DNA of 64,000 nt from Parastagonospora avenae f. sp. tritici 18332-5 (lineage: Eukaryota > Ascomycota > Dothideomycetes > Pleosporales > Phaeosphaeriaceae): positions 620,001 to 684,000 of the forward strand of contig JAFJTR010000002.1 in the NCBI GenBank assembly GCA_022559985.1, given 5' to 3'. The notes under the pieces are model-generated. The model made no database searches. It was not told where the DNA came from and worked only from the letters and a program-made list of their open reading frames with translations. Of this stretch, positions 46,293 through 58,778 are shown piece by piece (within the stretch, counting starts at the first letter, position 1; the number at the start of each line of letters is the position of its first letter). The translations under genes were made by a program, and so were the position numbers.

Positions 46293-48005
46293 ATGGCGAG
46301 TATCGACAATCAAAGTACCGATAAGAAGGATAGCTGGGCTGGAGAGCGCATCTCAGAGGTGGACAGCGGGTCGACTGGACAGGAGAATGACGAGAAGAGC
46401 ACGCTTTGGCAGAACATCAAGAAATACCGAAAAGTCGTCTGGATCACCATTGCGCTCACTTCTGCGATTCTTCTCTATGGATACGACAATGTTGTTGTTG
46501 GCACCGTGTCGGCCATGCCAGTTTTCCAGTACGCTAGCCCAGTCCCACGTGTTTGGCATGTGCCATGCTGACCCGTACCACAGAAAGGACTTTGGTATCT
46601 TTTACGAAGGCGAATGGATTCTGCCCTCCACATGGCTTGCTCTGTGGAATGTCGCATCTCCCATCGGCGCAATGGCTGGCTCTTTACTCGGTGGATGGTT
46701 CAACGATCGAGTCGGTCGAAAGAAGGCTCTTGCTGTGAGCTCCTTTCTCTCCGCAATCGGTGTCGCCATCATGTATATTTCGTACCTCCCAGCGGATCTC
46801 ACTAGCCGTCGGGTATGCTTCATGATGGGCAAGCTAGCACAAGGTCTCGCTATTGGAGGTGTGATGTCTGCTACGCAAACGTACATGTCGGAGATCCTGC
46901 CTCCAGTACTTCGCGGATCCGGGATGGCCCTTTTTCCAGCCGTTACACTACTGGGCCAACTGACTGGTGCACTGGTCATCTACGGATCCTTGAACCGCGG
47001 TAAAGGCTACGCCGTTGTTTTTGGCTCTCAATGGCCATTTTCGTTCGTTCCCATTGTCGTAGCTTTCTTCATACCCGAATCGCCAGCATGGTATGTTCGC
47101 AAACGCTACATGGACAAGGCGCACAGGGCACAAGCTCGTCTGGATCCTCCAGGCACAGATACAGCCAGTGTTGTTGCCAAAATTCTCGCAACCATTGAAC
47201 ACGAGGAGCTCTCAGCCAACGCTTCGTTTATGGAGTGCTTTCATAAACGAAACTTTCGCCGCACTTTCATCGTTATATGGGCCAACTCTTTGACATCCAT
47301 CTTTGGACTGCAGCTCCTAGCCAAGGCGTCCTACTTCCTCCAGCTTGTCGGTATGAAGCCAGGGACGTCAATCATCTTCCTCATCCTCGGTATCGTGCTC
47401 GGCTTGATCGCGAACGTCATCTCGATCTGGGTCATGTCGCGCGTCGGACGCCGGAAGTGCGTTCTCAGCACCATGGCTTTTGCAGTCCTCCTCTGGACCT
47501 CCATGGGCGTTGCAAACAGTACTAAGATCACACCGGCAGTCACATGGTTCGTAACTTGCCCACCCGAACATCCCTTCCAAACACTGACATCTTCGCCAGG
47601 TACACAGCTGCCTGCATGATGATGACCATCATCGTCTGCGGCATCGGCGTCTGGCCGGCCTCCTACGCCATCGCTGCCGAAACCTCTTCTCTCCAGCTCC
47701 GCGCCAAAACCCAGGGTATCGGCTGGGCTGTGTCGGCACTCACGTCTACCGTCTCGGGGCTCTGCTTGCCGTACGTGTTCAACCCCGACGAGGGGAATCT
47801 ACGGGGTAAGACCGGATATACGTATGCGGCGAGCTGTGTAATTGGTGTGGTAGTTAGTTATTTCATCATTCCAGAGATGAAGGGCAGGACAGTGAATGAG
47901 ATCGATAGAATGTTTGAGGAAAAGCTGAGTGCGCGCAAGTTTCAGAGCTGGGCGGGTGATGAGCAGACAAGACTGAGGAGTCCAAGGACGGAACCTTGGG
48001 TCTGA
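46293..48005 (+). CDS. MFS sugar-porter-type transporter
   Basis: Three exons, 46293-46528, 46584-47546 and 47600-48005, 534 residues. Twelve membrane segments; motifs of the sugar porter family: GYDNVVVGTVSAMPVFQ in TM1, GGWFNDRVGRKKAL after TM2, SRVGRRKCVLSTM in the second half, and PESPAWYVRK. FVIPEMKGRT is altered here to FIIPEMKGRTVNEID. The group includes fungal alpha-glucoside and hexose permeases; the substrate cannot be told. Both introns use good GT-AG borders. Confidence 0.87.
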
Positions 48006-48683
48006 TCTGTGAGCTTTCCCCACACGACGTTCCTGTGTATATGTATGCCCGCGTCGTCAATAACAATGAAGCGTGCTTCAACCCCATCTTCCACAGCTCC
48101 CATCGGGAACCATTCCGGTAGCCGTACTCTTTAATGTGTGACCATGACTCTAGAGTTGTCTCCGGTAAAAGTAGCTATTGACCCCACATGCAGCTGCCCT
48201 TAACATTTTCAAAGACGTAGAAACTTGGCGACTACAAGTAACATAGCTAACACCTGCAAAGCTGTGAAGCAAATATCAGACATTCTGCATTAAAGCAGTC
48301 TCACGACTACATTACCTGCCGCGATCTGCAGCCTTGCGTTTACCTAGGATCCACCTACATGCACTCCCCTGTCTAGCACACGGCCAAGATGGGAAAAAAG
48401 ATGAGAACTCAGATCTTGGCCAATGATATCTGCATGCATCTCTACTAAGATGAATTTCGTTTTTCGTCTGATAGGCTACACGTTCTTTACGCGTCGGTGC
48501 AACCACCCCAGAGCAGATAGTCAGTCTCCGCAATCCACCACGAAGCAATCCGTCTGCAGGGCAAAACAGGCATATTGACGACCGAAAATACGTACCGAGG
48601 CAGGGCGAGCCATTTCTAAATCCTGAATCATTATCGTGTCTCTTTCCTTTCCATTTCCCATCAATTGATCTGCCGGCCTCACC
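48006..48683. other. intergenic
   Basis: About 680 bases upstream of the first P450. No feature recognised. Confidence 0.4.
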
Positions 48684-50477
48684 ATGGCCACCGCAATCGC
48701 TACCAGCATCCTCTCCATCGCAGCCCTCCTCACAGCATTCATCCTCCACCGAATCCTCCGCCCCAAACCCTCCCTCCCCCTCCCACCCGGCCCCAGCGGC
48801 TTCCCCCTCCTCGGCAACATAAACGACCTGCCTCCCCCCGGCATCCTCGAATGCCACCACTGGCTCACCCACAAGGACCTCTACGGCCCCATAAGCTCGC
48901 TCCGCGTCCTTGGGCAGCCCTTCATAATAATAAACGATGCGTCCCTCGCCCTCGAACTCCTGCGCGACCGTGCGCTCACATACTCCGGGCGGCCGCATTT
49001 CACCTTCGCGGGCAGCATGATTGGCTGGGAACACGTGCTGGGCATGCAACAGCCTCACGCGCGCTTCAAGTTGTACCGCAAGAATATAGCGAAGGTGGCG
49101 AGTTCGGCGGCGACGCTGAAGGTGTTTGATAAAGTGCAGGAGGAGGAGAGTGTGCGATTTTTGGGGCGCGTGTTGGGGGGGCCGGAGGGCTTATTCGAGC
49201 ATATCAAGATGGAAGCAGGCGCGGTAATTCTAAGGGTTACGTATGGGTATACGCCGCGGGAGGAGGCGGATCCGCTTGTTGATATGGCGGGGACGACGAT
49301 GGAGGATTTTGCGGATGTCATGATTCCGGGGAAGTATATGGTGGATGTTTTGCCGGCTTGTGAGTTCTGAGATTTGTGTTTCTGGTGGTGAGCAAGTGGA
49401 GGGACGCAAGCTGATGAATGTCGCAGTGAGATCTCTTCCAGATTGGGTGCCGGGCACGGGGTTTAAGCGTGTTGCGAGGAGAATGGCCAAACAACTCGAC
49501 CGGACTGTCGAACTGCCGTATCAATTTGTCAAGCGGCAAATGCGCGAGAAATCGCACAAGACGTCGTATCTCTCCGAAGCGATTAAAGATATCGGTTCGG
49601 ACCCACAGATGGAGTTCAGTATGTCCTCCCCATACAATTCAGCTTCGAAACATCTCCTCACCTTCCCCAGTCCACAAATGGTCCGCAGCATCAATGTACA
49701 TAGCCGGTGCCGACACAACCGTCGCCTCACTAATGACCTTCTTCCTCGCCATGATGCTCAACCCAACCATCCAAACCCACGCCCAAGCCGAACTCGACAC
49801 CCTAACCTCCCGCACCCGCCTCCCCACAAGTGCCGACAAAGATTCACTTCCCTACATCACCGCCATCCTCAAGGAAACGCACCGCTGGCACCCCGTCGCC
49901 CCGATGTCCCTGCCCCACGCAGCGACCCAGGAGGATGTTGTAAACGGATACAGGATCCCCAAGGGCGCGGTCGTCATGGCGAATACATGGTACGTTTGGC
50001 CACTTTTCATTTCATTTCGCAGGGGCTAATTAGGGATGCGTTCAGGTGGTTCACGCACGATCCCAGGATGTATCCCGAACCGATGGAGTTCAGGCCAGAG
50101 AGGTACATGGGCAATACACCCGCGCTTGACCCACGCATCTACACATTCGGATTCGGGCGCCGCGTGTGTCCAGGTCGGTATGTCGCCGACAACGCACTGT
50201 TCATCACAATCGCGCAGGTATTGTCGGTGTTCAACATTAGTACTGTAGAGGGGGAGGAGCCTGCTGTAAAGGTTTGTTGCTGCCATCTTGGGTAATGAGA
50301 GATATGCTGATGTGTGGTTAGTTTGAGCCTGGCGTGGTGAGTCATCCGGTACCGTATAAGTGTAGAATTAGTGCGAGGGATGTGGTGGCGGAGGAATTGG
50401 TGAGGAGGAGTGAGGCGGTGTTGGGGGTAGGGGAGAGTGATGCGGGGGTGTTGGGGGAGATGGGTGCGGGAATGTGA
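48684..50477 (+). CDS. cytochrome P450, OrdA/CYP64-like
   Basis: Five exons, 48684-49359, 49427-49618, 49671-49989, 50046-50271 and 50322-50477, 522 residues. A hydrophobic anchor is followed by the Pro-rich hinge LPLPPGPSGFPLLGN. AGADTTVASL is the I-helix oxygen-activation site, KETHRWHP the ExxR helix, and FGFGRRVCPGRY the heme loop with the axial Cys. VRSLPDWVPGTGFKR spans an intron and is typical of fungal OrdA-like P450s. It needs an NADPH reductase and acts at the ER. No defect found. Confidence 0.88.
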
Positions 50478-50788
50478 GGTAGGCAATTGAGGGAAGGAGG
50501 TTTATTGTGTACCTTGATGATAGCAGGTTTGATCTTGCATTTCAGATGCCACATTGAAGCTAACAACTACAATCGATTTATTTATTCCGATGCCAAAATC
50601 TGACATGATATCGCTCCGGGCTGAGCCTGTTCAGACGACGATGTGGAGACTTTAGGACGGAAGGGTATACCGAATTGGTATAGCGGACGACGCAGCGATC
50701 AGTGAAAGGATTCTTGAAATCCTGGAGGGTAAAGTAGTGATGAAATACGCAACTGTTCCCACTTATTAACAGAGCAGATCATTTCATC
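50478..50788. other. intergenic
   Basis: 311 bases, nothing recognised. Confidence 0.4.
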
Positions 50789-51702
50789 ATGACAGAACAT
50801 CGAAACATTACAGTTAAAGAGTTCCTCAACAAAGCCTGTGGCGGCGACGCTACGACTTTGCTAATAGGAGATCTCGACAATCCCCTTCACCGGTTGCTTC
50901 AGCATGACAAGTGATTTCAATCCAAAGTGGGAGATGATGGCACCACAACATCTCAGAAAACAACACCCGCTGCGTACCAAGCTCTGGGGCCTGCTCTTCG
51001 CCTCGTGTCTCTATTCATCACAGAGCCTCGCATGCTCGGCTTTTTCGATCACGTGGCCAATGGAATCATCCTCAGCGATGATGATGGTACATACATTGGT
51101 AGAGGCATCCACGAAGGCACACCTCTGGGTCTCGAGTACGTCAAAGCTGTGTTTGAGCTCATGAGTACACGACCACAATTTGTATTCGAGGGAACACCTG
51201 ACTACGAGTCTACAGCGCGAATCCTGATTGCGTTCGCCAAATACCCGCTTTATCGAACACACCCGCAGAAATCAGACACGACGTCACCGCCGGTGACACA
51301 ACATCTCGAGGATTCCGCAATATCGTTTGCAGGATCGACTTTTAGAAGGATGGTTGGTTCGAATACTTGGAGAACATGGACCAAGAGCGACCGTTGCGCA
51401 GACTCGATGCTATCCACCGTTTTGTGAGTGTATTTGGGCACGAAATCGCGCACGCCTTTTTCGGTTTTGTCCATCCTGACATATGCAATGGTAAAGACGA
51501 GCCTCGGTATGCTCAACACGAAACTGCAGCGGAGATCAGCCGGGAATATCAATGGCTCTTCGATGGAAAATCCATCACTACGAAGAAGCTTGTTTTTTTC
51601 CGAGTTTTTGGGCCCGGGCACCTCATCTACGCGCAGGCTTGTAATACAACAATGCTTGGAAAAAAATTCTATAAATTTCGCGCCTTAGTGACCTTATATT
51701 AA
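50789..51702 (+). pseudogene. HExxH-motif protein family of unknown function, copy A, broken
   Basis: ATG at 50789. The frame reads GDLDNPLHRLLQHDK, hits TGA at 50912-50914, then continues in the same frame through FFDHVANGIILSDDDG and EGTPLGLEYVKAVFELM. A frameshift between about 51240 and 51330 leads to RHDVTAGDTTSRGFRNI, TAG at 51343-51345, then WFEYLENMD, GHEIAHAFFGF (51439-51453) and HETAAEISREYQWLF. The HEIAH motif with a downstream Glu-rich helix resembles a gluzincin-type zinc site. The family is not one I can name. Copy B at 59051 aligns along its whole length. Confidence 0.6.
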
Positions 51703-52366
51703 AGTTCCTACCTTGTTCATTTTATAGACAATTCTTGCGTTGTTAGGTGGTAGTGTTGCGCAGAGTTGAAGCTCAGCCACGGGGGTAAAACACAGAGAAA
51801 ACGAGCTTCTTCGTAAATGTGGGCGTGTTGAGGTCTGGGACATTCGCAGATCAATTGCCGTTTGAGAATACTACCGTTAACGGCCCGACTACTTTCCGCC
51901 AAGAGAAACCCCCGACCACAGTTCTCCACCTACACTACCGTAGGGACTTTTGCCTGATACCACAGTATGTCGAGAGAATGGTAGATAGTACACAGACTTC
52001 GCGGCCAGATGCTTGCGCCACAAGCAACTAGATACTATCACTAATGTATGTTTTGTATTGATCAGAAATGCCTCCATACTTCACGCAAGATGAGGACGTT
52101 GTCCTGCATATTATTCAGCGTCTTGCCCCGTCCTGTACATACCTATGGCATTACACTCGCATCAAGATAAGTGGCCGGGTAATAACGACGATTTCGGATC
52201 GCAGAAGGACCCGCATCCGAAGAGCCGTGCGCCTCTTTTAGTCCGGTGAACGGGTGCCACAGATTGATCGGACAAAGCACGCACGCAGAATCTATGGAAC
52301 ATGATGAAGGGCTGAGAAGTGGTGCTCGACAGGCACTAAGCCTGTACTGGCACTCCGTTACCTTTC

Positions 52367-52387
52367 GTATACCGTATACCGTATACC
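52367..52387. repeat. three tandem GTATACC copies, candidate regulator site
   Basis: GTATACC occurs three times in direct tandem and once more at 52455-52461. Each holds the palindrome GTATAC. They sit 153-247 bases before the P450 ATG at 52614, a position suited to binding sites for a dimeric transcription factor; that role is inferred. Confidence 0.6.
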
Positions 52388-52569
52388 ACACGAGAGAAGC
52401 ACTGCAACCCAATGACAGGCCAGGGGGCAAGGGGCAAGAGGTGCGCATCTGAAGGTATACCTACAGCGTCGGCAATTTAGACATCCCGTACTCTGGGCTG
52501 CAGAACTGGTTGGTATTTGCAGGCGTTAAGCCCCACTTAGTTGTTCAAGCCCTTGTCACGTCTGCGATG

Positions 52570-52578
52570 TATATAAAA
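52570..52578 (+). promoter_or_regulatory. TATA box of the second P450 gene
   Basis: TATATAAAA lies 36 bases before the ATG at 52614, downstream of the GTATACC repeats. The distance would give a very short leader. Confidence 0.55.
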
Positions 52579-52613
52579 GCGCCTGGAGCAACGGAGCCTC
52601 TGGATCGCCAGCA

Positions 52614-54503
52614 ATGGATATCAACACCACCATCACCTCCGGCACGCCGGACTCCGCAACCATGGAGTTGCTCACGTACGCCAAAATGGCGCACACTCTG
52701 CAGACAGCTGCCATAGCTGCTCTGGTCATCGTGTTGTTCACATTCGCTCCGAAACTCAAGCAACAGTTTCAGCTCGCAAGGATTCCCGCGCTCTCCAAAT
52801 CTAAAGACGCACGCACAGGCTTACTCAAGTCTGTGAAGGAAATTTATGTTGAGGGATACAAAAAGGTATGACCACTGACTCAGCTAGTGGAGTGTGTAAA
52901 CTGACTTAGAAGTAGTTCAAAGATGACGTCTACTACATGGCAACCTCAGATGGTCAGTAGTTCTGATGGAATACGCAGTGCGTGCGAGTGCTAATGGCGT
53001 TTAGGAGAGGAGGCTGTCGTCATACCCCCAAGCTTAATGGCAGAGTTGAGAGCTTTGCCAGATGATTTTCTCAGCTTCCCACAGGCGGTCGAGAGAGTAA
53101 GTAATCGGATTGGTTGTCTGTAGTACTTGATCTGAAGAGACACCAATGGCCTACCGACTATCTGCGAGTCTATTTACCGAGCGTTGCTGACTGTGTTCTA
53201 GATAATGGCGGAGAATTACACCAAGTTTCGCGTTGACCTCCCAGTCGCCGCACATATTGTAAAATCGGACCTTACACCGGCACTCGGTATGTATATGCTG
53301 TTCCATATAGGTCATGTCTATTGACACGGTGTAGCCCGATTGAATGACACAATATTTGATGAAGTTCAGGTAGCTTTGGGGCAACACCTGCCTCCCTCCG
53401 ACGACTGGACCGAAGTATGCATGAACAGCCAGCTTATGAAGATCATTACCCAAGTTTCCGGTCGTATATTTGTGGGACCGGAGTGTTCTCAGGACCCAGA
53501 GTACCTGGAAATTGGGTGCACCTTCACTGCGGTTCTTGGGGAAGCGGTTGCAGCTGTCAAGAGAATTCGCCCATGGCTACGACCCTTCCTAGCTCCTTAC
53601 CTACCTGAGATCAAGCAGGTGAGAGCTATTGAGAAACGAGCAACGAAACACTTAGAGCCTATTGTTCGCGAGCGGATAGAAGCCGAGAAGAACGACCCCA
53701 ACTGGCAAAAGCCAGAAGATCTGATGCAATGGCTTCTCACCTACACTGCCAAGCAGGGCCTCGACGTCTCGGTGGAAAGAGCAGCAATGTTACAACTGGG
53801 TTTAATCTTTGCCGCAATTCATACAACCACCATGGGCGCCACAAACATCGTCGATTCGTTAGCAGCCACACCCGAGTACATCCAACCTCTCCGCGAAGAG
53901 ATCGCTTCCGTCATAGCGGATAATGGCGGCAAAATTACCTCACGTGCACTGCAACAAATGGTCAAGCTCGACAGCTACATGAAAGAAGTGGTTCGCATGT
54001 ACCCTCCCAGCATGTGTAAGCTGATCTCACCCATCCCTCCCTAGTCTATTACAAATCTAACACAATCAACCCCCACAGCATCCTTCAACCGCCGTGTCCT
54101 CAAAGATATCACCCTCTCCAACGGCCAATGCATTCCTAAGGGTGTCATCCTCGAAGTTCCTGCCCAGGCCATCTATATGGACGCAGCGAACTACCCCTCG
54201 CCCTCTACGTTCGACCCGTTCCGGCACTCCAATCTACGCGCCAGCGGCAGTTCTATAGACAACGCACGCTCGCAATTCGTGTCTGCGAATGAAACAAATC
54301 TGTCGTTCGGCTACGGCCGTCACGCGTGCCCTGGCCGTTTCTTCGCAACGAATGAAATTAAACTCGTGCTGACACGCTTGATCCTCAATTACGATCTTAA
54401 GATGCCCCCGGGGCGGACGGAGCGCTGGGATCCATTGCAGATTGGAAGGACTTCGATGCCGGATCCGACGAAGACGATTATGTTGAAGCGCGTGACGGCG
54501 TAG
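52614..54503 (+). CDS. cytochrome P450, fungal secondary-metabolism type
   Basis: Six exons, 52614-52865, 52916-52952, 53005-53096, 53202-53286, 53335-54015 and 54079-54503, 523 residues; the second exon is only 37 nt. An N-terminal anchor (AAIAALVIVLFTF) is followed by VEGYKK-FKDDVYYMATSDG. The I-helix is AAIHTTTMGATN, the ExxR helix KEVVRMYPPSM, and the heme loop FGYGRHACPGRFFA. SFNRRVLKDITLSNG follows the last intron. The arrangement fits the ent-kaurene-oxidase-like and indole-diterpene P450s (CYP68 type). No internal stop. It is the only clearly intact enzyme gene in the 50.8-60 kb island. Confidence 0.85.
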
Positions 54504-55394
54504 AGTAGGTAGGCTACAGTCTATTTAGAGCCCGAAGGTTATGGTCCTTGGTTTGGGGAGTTTTGGCTGGATAGTTTTACATGGACCGTTTTCTCTTTAT
54601 AAACTAAACACACTGGAATTCGCTTTCACAATTTAACACATCCGATGGAAGAACATTCTAGTAGGCTTTCCGGTCTTGTGCATGATCATCCTCATTGAAA
54701 TTTTCATCAACATCCTCGTCATCCCCACCCCCACACCACATCCCCCAACTCCAACCTTCCCTGTCCAGCAACTCCCCCTCCCCTTTAAAATTACCCCCAC
54801 GCCATCGACTCCCTTGCTAGAAACATGCAGCATAAAAAGGCAGCTATTCCTTTTCATTGTCCCCCTCACGTAAGCCAACCTACGCCGTGTTGGGCCTTTG
54901 CTAATATAGCGTCTTAGGAGCAACGGATGTCGCGTTGGCATTATTTCGGTTCTCAGGGTCTGATGCATACGATGGTTGCTTTCGATTTGGTTCGGGATCT
55001 GGATGGATCGAATTGGTGAACGGCGGAGGATGCGCGATGTTTGGATTGAAGCGGGAACATATATGGATGAAGAGAGTTAGTTGTAGTAGAAGTGTGATTT
55101 GGTGGGTTTGTAGGTTCTCGAACACTGAGAGCGTAGCACTTCCTTTTGTTTATTCGCATATCTTACGTGTCTCTAGATACCACATGAGATAGATGAGGGC
55201 GTTGTTCGTGCTTAATCATCACTATAACGCGATGCGATGTCTACCCTTGTCTCCACAGTCCTCATGATGCCTTGTTCTCGCATGATGTGATTGACACTAG
55301 TGTTACGCGACTTCCGGCCTTCGAAAGATCCATCATCTCTGACTGGCTTGTCTTGGCTGATCGAGTGGAGCTCCGTTTGGCCGTTCAAGTGTAA
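54504..55394. other. intergenic, convergent
   Basis: About 890 bases between the 3' ends of the P450 and the rhodopsin-domain gene. It has C-rich tracts near 54720-54800 but nothing I can identify. Confidence 0.4.
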
Positions 55395-56582
55395 CTAGTG
55401 CCCACTAAAGGCGTTTGAGTTTGGTCCGCTCCCACCATAGCTTGCATTGTATTTGTTAGACCGATTGTTTGATGGTGATGAAAAGGTACCCTTAAACAAT
55501 GGGCGGATAGTCGGAGCTGACGCTGAAATGATGGCCACATTGATTTCGATCTGCGAAAGTAGGAGAATCTGTTATACTGTTGGCTCATTCTTGTACTCCA
55601 AAATTGTTTGAGACTTACAGATATTGCGTCGTAGGCGACGTCTTTGGTTGTCGTATAGACCCAGAGGGCATACAAGCGCACGATTGAGGCAATAACGGCT
55701 ATACCTCCGACCATGAAGACACTTATGAGTGCAACTATTACGCAGTTTTAGGGGCTATGCATACACTTGTCTGCCTTTTACTTACACCTTTTCTTCCTCT
55801 GTAAGTTCAAACGTCCAAACGCGCGTAATGGCATGATTAGAATAACAGCATCGGTCAAAATGTTGATCGACGCGGTCGAGAAATATGTTGCAGGCAGATT
55901 GTTGCAACCTTCCGGGAAGGTCACTGCTCACGCTTGAGACGGACTGCTCCGACATTCGAATGCCTGGTAACGTCAGCATAAGCTGTTATCTCTTTGGTCG
56001 TCCTACATTAGCAAAGAACACAACTACGTTGTACATTGTGACCAACACTGCTACCACGTACGCAGTGTATCGAAATTTTGTCTGGGTGAAAATGCGATGG
56101 TACAATGCCAGGATCGACGCCCTGACGAAGAAAAGCGACCATGGGTAGATCATTTGATAGGCGTACCAGTGCTTCAGAGTTGGTACCAGTATCTTTTCAA
56201 AAGGCAAGTCTGCACCGTGTTGCCCGGTGCCCCAGGATATATGAAAGAAGTTCTGCACCCCCAAGCCTATGGCCACGAGAAGAGCAGCCACCATGAAGTA
56301 CTCATCGAGTCCAACATGGTGAACGTGTGATATGCGGCAATATAGTCTTGTTGCTTATTTCCAGATGTATGTAACCTCGAAATTCCGGTGATCTTACCTT
56401 AGCGAAACTGCGATGAACGATGGTGTGAGCAGTACCCCAGTAGTCACTAGAAACATTGGCTGGCGGGACCCGTTCTTCGCTGTAAGATATGTCATGGTAC
56501 TCAAGATGGAGAAATAATAGAAGGACACACATTCACAATGAACATCACTACTGCGACCTCCATAGCCCTCAGATGTGCTCAT
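55395..56582 (-). pseudogene. fungal rhodopsin-domain (Pth11-like region) 7-TM protein with one internal TGA
   Basis: Six exons, 56531-56582, 56398-56479, 56007-56346, 55786-55963, 55619-55734 and 55395-55550, join in frame to 308 codons. LRLYCRISHVHHVGLDEYFM, MIYPWSLFFVRASILALYHR, FECRSSPSQA, LPATYFSTASINILTDAVI and INVAIISASAPTIRPLF match the order of this integral membrane family. TGA at 55928-55930 replaces a residue that is usually Trp (…AW-V-T). Everything else, including six exons and their borders, is intact, so the break is recent or recoded. The missing CFEM domain means it is not a full Pth11 receptor. Confidence 0.68.
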
Positions 56583-57730
56583 TTAAATCATGCTGTGCCA
56601 GACTGTGTGCGCATTCAAGTTGCAAAAGACATATGTTCATACACGCGGAGCAGTTCTCATCTGCGCAAACAGCCATCATATCCAGCTGTCTCTGTTGTGC
56701 TTGAGCAATGTAAAAGCAGCTTGAACTTGATGGAGACTTGAGGCAAGTTTAGCGCGATGGACCATCTTTAGGAACTTTACGCATTCGTGTGGGATGGCAT
56801 TGGGCATTCATAAATTCGGAAGTGTATTCGATAGGAAGAAGACTTCTTGACGTAATTCAAGTTGCTCAAAGCGGACATCCCCTCGCGAGGGAGGTGGTCC
56901 GCGCGACGAGCGTGCCGATGCGACTTTGGTCCTTCCCAAGATCTTCAACCCCAGGAATCATACTATCAACCCGGTTTACAACTGTATGAGCAGATCGAGA
57001 GGATATCGAAATGATCCGTTGACTTTTGTTCTAGCACTTCTTCCGGTGAACTTTTGGTAATCGCCGACTTTGCTACGCTGGTGCGAACCACATCATTCTG
57101 CGGACAAACTTTACGAACACAGCACTGAATGATCTACACAATTCTGCCGCGCGAAGCAATTGCTTTTCGCATCTCGAGAGCTGAATGCGCCATATTTTGT
57201 GGGGCACAAGAGACATGTGCGAATCATGCCTATCACTAGGTAGTAAACGCAGCTGCGGGACATTCACCCGTGGGTCACACTGCCGACTGCCAAAACGCGC
57301 AAATCAAGCCACCATTCTTTGAACCAGTAGCGTGGGTCGTTTTAGTCGCACAAGATACCGTACAGCCCCGTATCTGCCCTCGCCACCCCCTTGGCACGCA
57401 GCCTCTTCATTCAAGACCCGGAGATAATCATCCGCATTGGAAATTTCGCGTAAATGATCGAGTCGAGCAAGCGCTCGTCGTCGTTCTTCGATTTGTTTTC
57501 TAGTCGACCCGCAATGCAAGGGTGTGTCGTCTTAGCGTCCGTTATGTGGCTATTATACCACAGAGGAACATAAATTCTCTGTTTGCTGCCACCGTTTGAT
57601 TGCAGCGACAACTTTTTCATCTGCCCTGCAGACCTTAAGTTTTTCAAAGTTCCGATACGCATTCCTTCAGCCTCCTTACTGGCTTTGCTTAGCGCTACTG
57701 TCATCTGCTGCAGTGCTACCAGCGGCTACA
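56583..57730. other. intergenic, about 1.15 kb
   Basis: Contains the upstream region of the rhodopsin-domain gene and an unresolved 5' part of the tyrosinase. The segment near 57660-57730 may encode a leader (LALLSSAAVLPAAT) but no ATG is in frame. Confidence 0.4.
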
Positions 57731-58778
57731 TGCAAGAATCCGCCTAAGAGGAAGGAATGGTGAGACACGACCGATTGCGACAGTTCTGTTCCACTTTTCA
57801 GTAACTTGAGATCGCATTAGAAGACAGCTATTAGAGCCGCAAAAGAAGGAATACCTCGATGCGATCTTATGCTTGACCAAGAAACCTGCTAGATCCGGCA
57901 TCGCTGGTACTGTTCATCGCTACGATGATCATGATGCTGTACATAACAACCAGGCTCCAGCAATCCACTTTGTCTGTCATTTCGCCCTGTGGCACCGGTA
58001 CTTTGTTACCACATACGAGAAAGCACTGAAGGATGAATGTGGCTACACTGGTGGCCAGCCGCGAGTACCTCACTTGGAAAGGATACGCAATTGTGTTGAC
58101 TCGTAATACAGCTATTGGGATTGGTCTCTTGATGCTGAACCTGACAACCTCACGTCGATTCGGGCCTTCGAGACAGCCGTCTTCGATCCGAATAACGGTT
58201 TCGGCGGCAATGGTCCTTACATAAAGCCAACAGCCGAGCAAAACCCTCTTAATATAACCGGAGATACTGGAGGTGGTTGCGTAGAGAGCGAACCTTTTGT
58301 GCCGTCAAATTTCATGCTCAACTTCCCCACCCGAGATTATCTGCACCGTGACTTCACCCCTTGGATCATGAACTCTTTTGCCGACCCTAAACTCGTGCAG
58401 ATGGTTCTGTCGCAACCCGACTACACCAGTTTTGCCCGCGAGCTCGAAGGCACCGCTAGTTTGGATGAGCGCAATATCCACGGCAGCGGACACTTCGGTG
58501 TCGGCGGTGTGCTTGGAACGGCAGGTAATGCAGCAAACAGTCCCGGGGACCCATTGTTCTATCTACACAACGGCAACATCGACTACATCTTCTGGAAATG
58601 GCAACAGAAGGATCTGAAGACGAGATTGAACCAGGTTGGTGGACTAATTGAGCCGTTTGACTATATCGGGAAGAATGTCACGCTAGATTTTAAAATCAAC
58701 ATGGGCAAGCTGGCGGAGGACGTAACGCTGAAGACTCTCTTGGATATACAAGGCGGCAGCCTTTGTTACACTTACTGA
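57731..58778 (+). CDS. tyrosinase-like copper oxidase, altered and possibly inactive
   Basis: CKNPPKRKEW at 57731 begins the mature part; an intron leads to EPQKKEYLDAILCLTKKPA, then CuA: AVHNNQAPAIHF and LWHRYFVTTYE with three His. A second intron (58061-58111) must start with GCGAGT to give GYTGGQP-YWDWSLD. CuB follows: NIHGSGHFGVGG and SPGDPLFYLHNGNID. Most tyrosinases have HH in FxLHH; here the second His, a CuB ligand, is Asn. The join after KEW yields TG/A, a stop where Trp is expected. No ATG or clean signal peptide was found. C-terminus GGSLCYTY is normal. It may be a pseudogene. Confidence 0.6.

Larger units (their letters stand above)
51703..52613. other. intergenic upstream of the second P450
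   Basis: About 910 bases. It carries three tandem GTATACC copies plus a fourth, and a TATA box near the P450 start. No coding signal. Confidence 0.45.
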
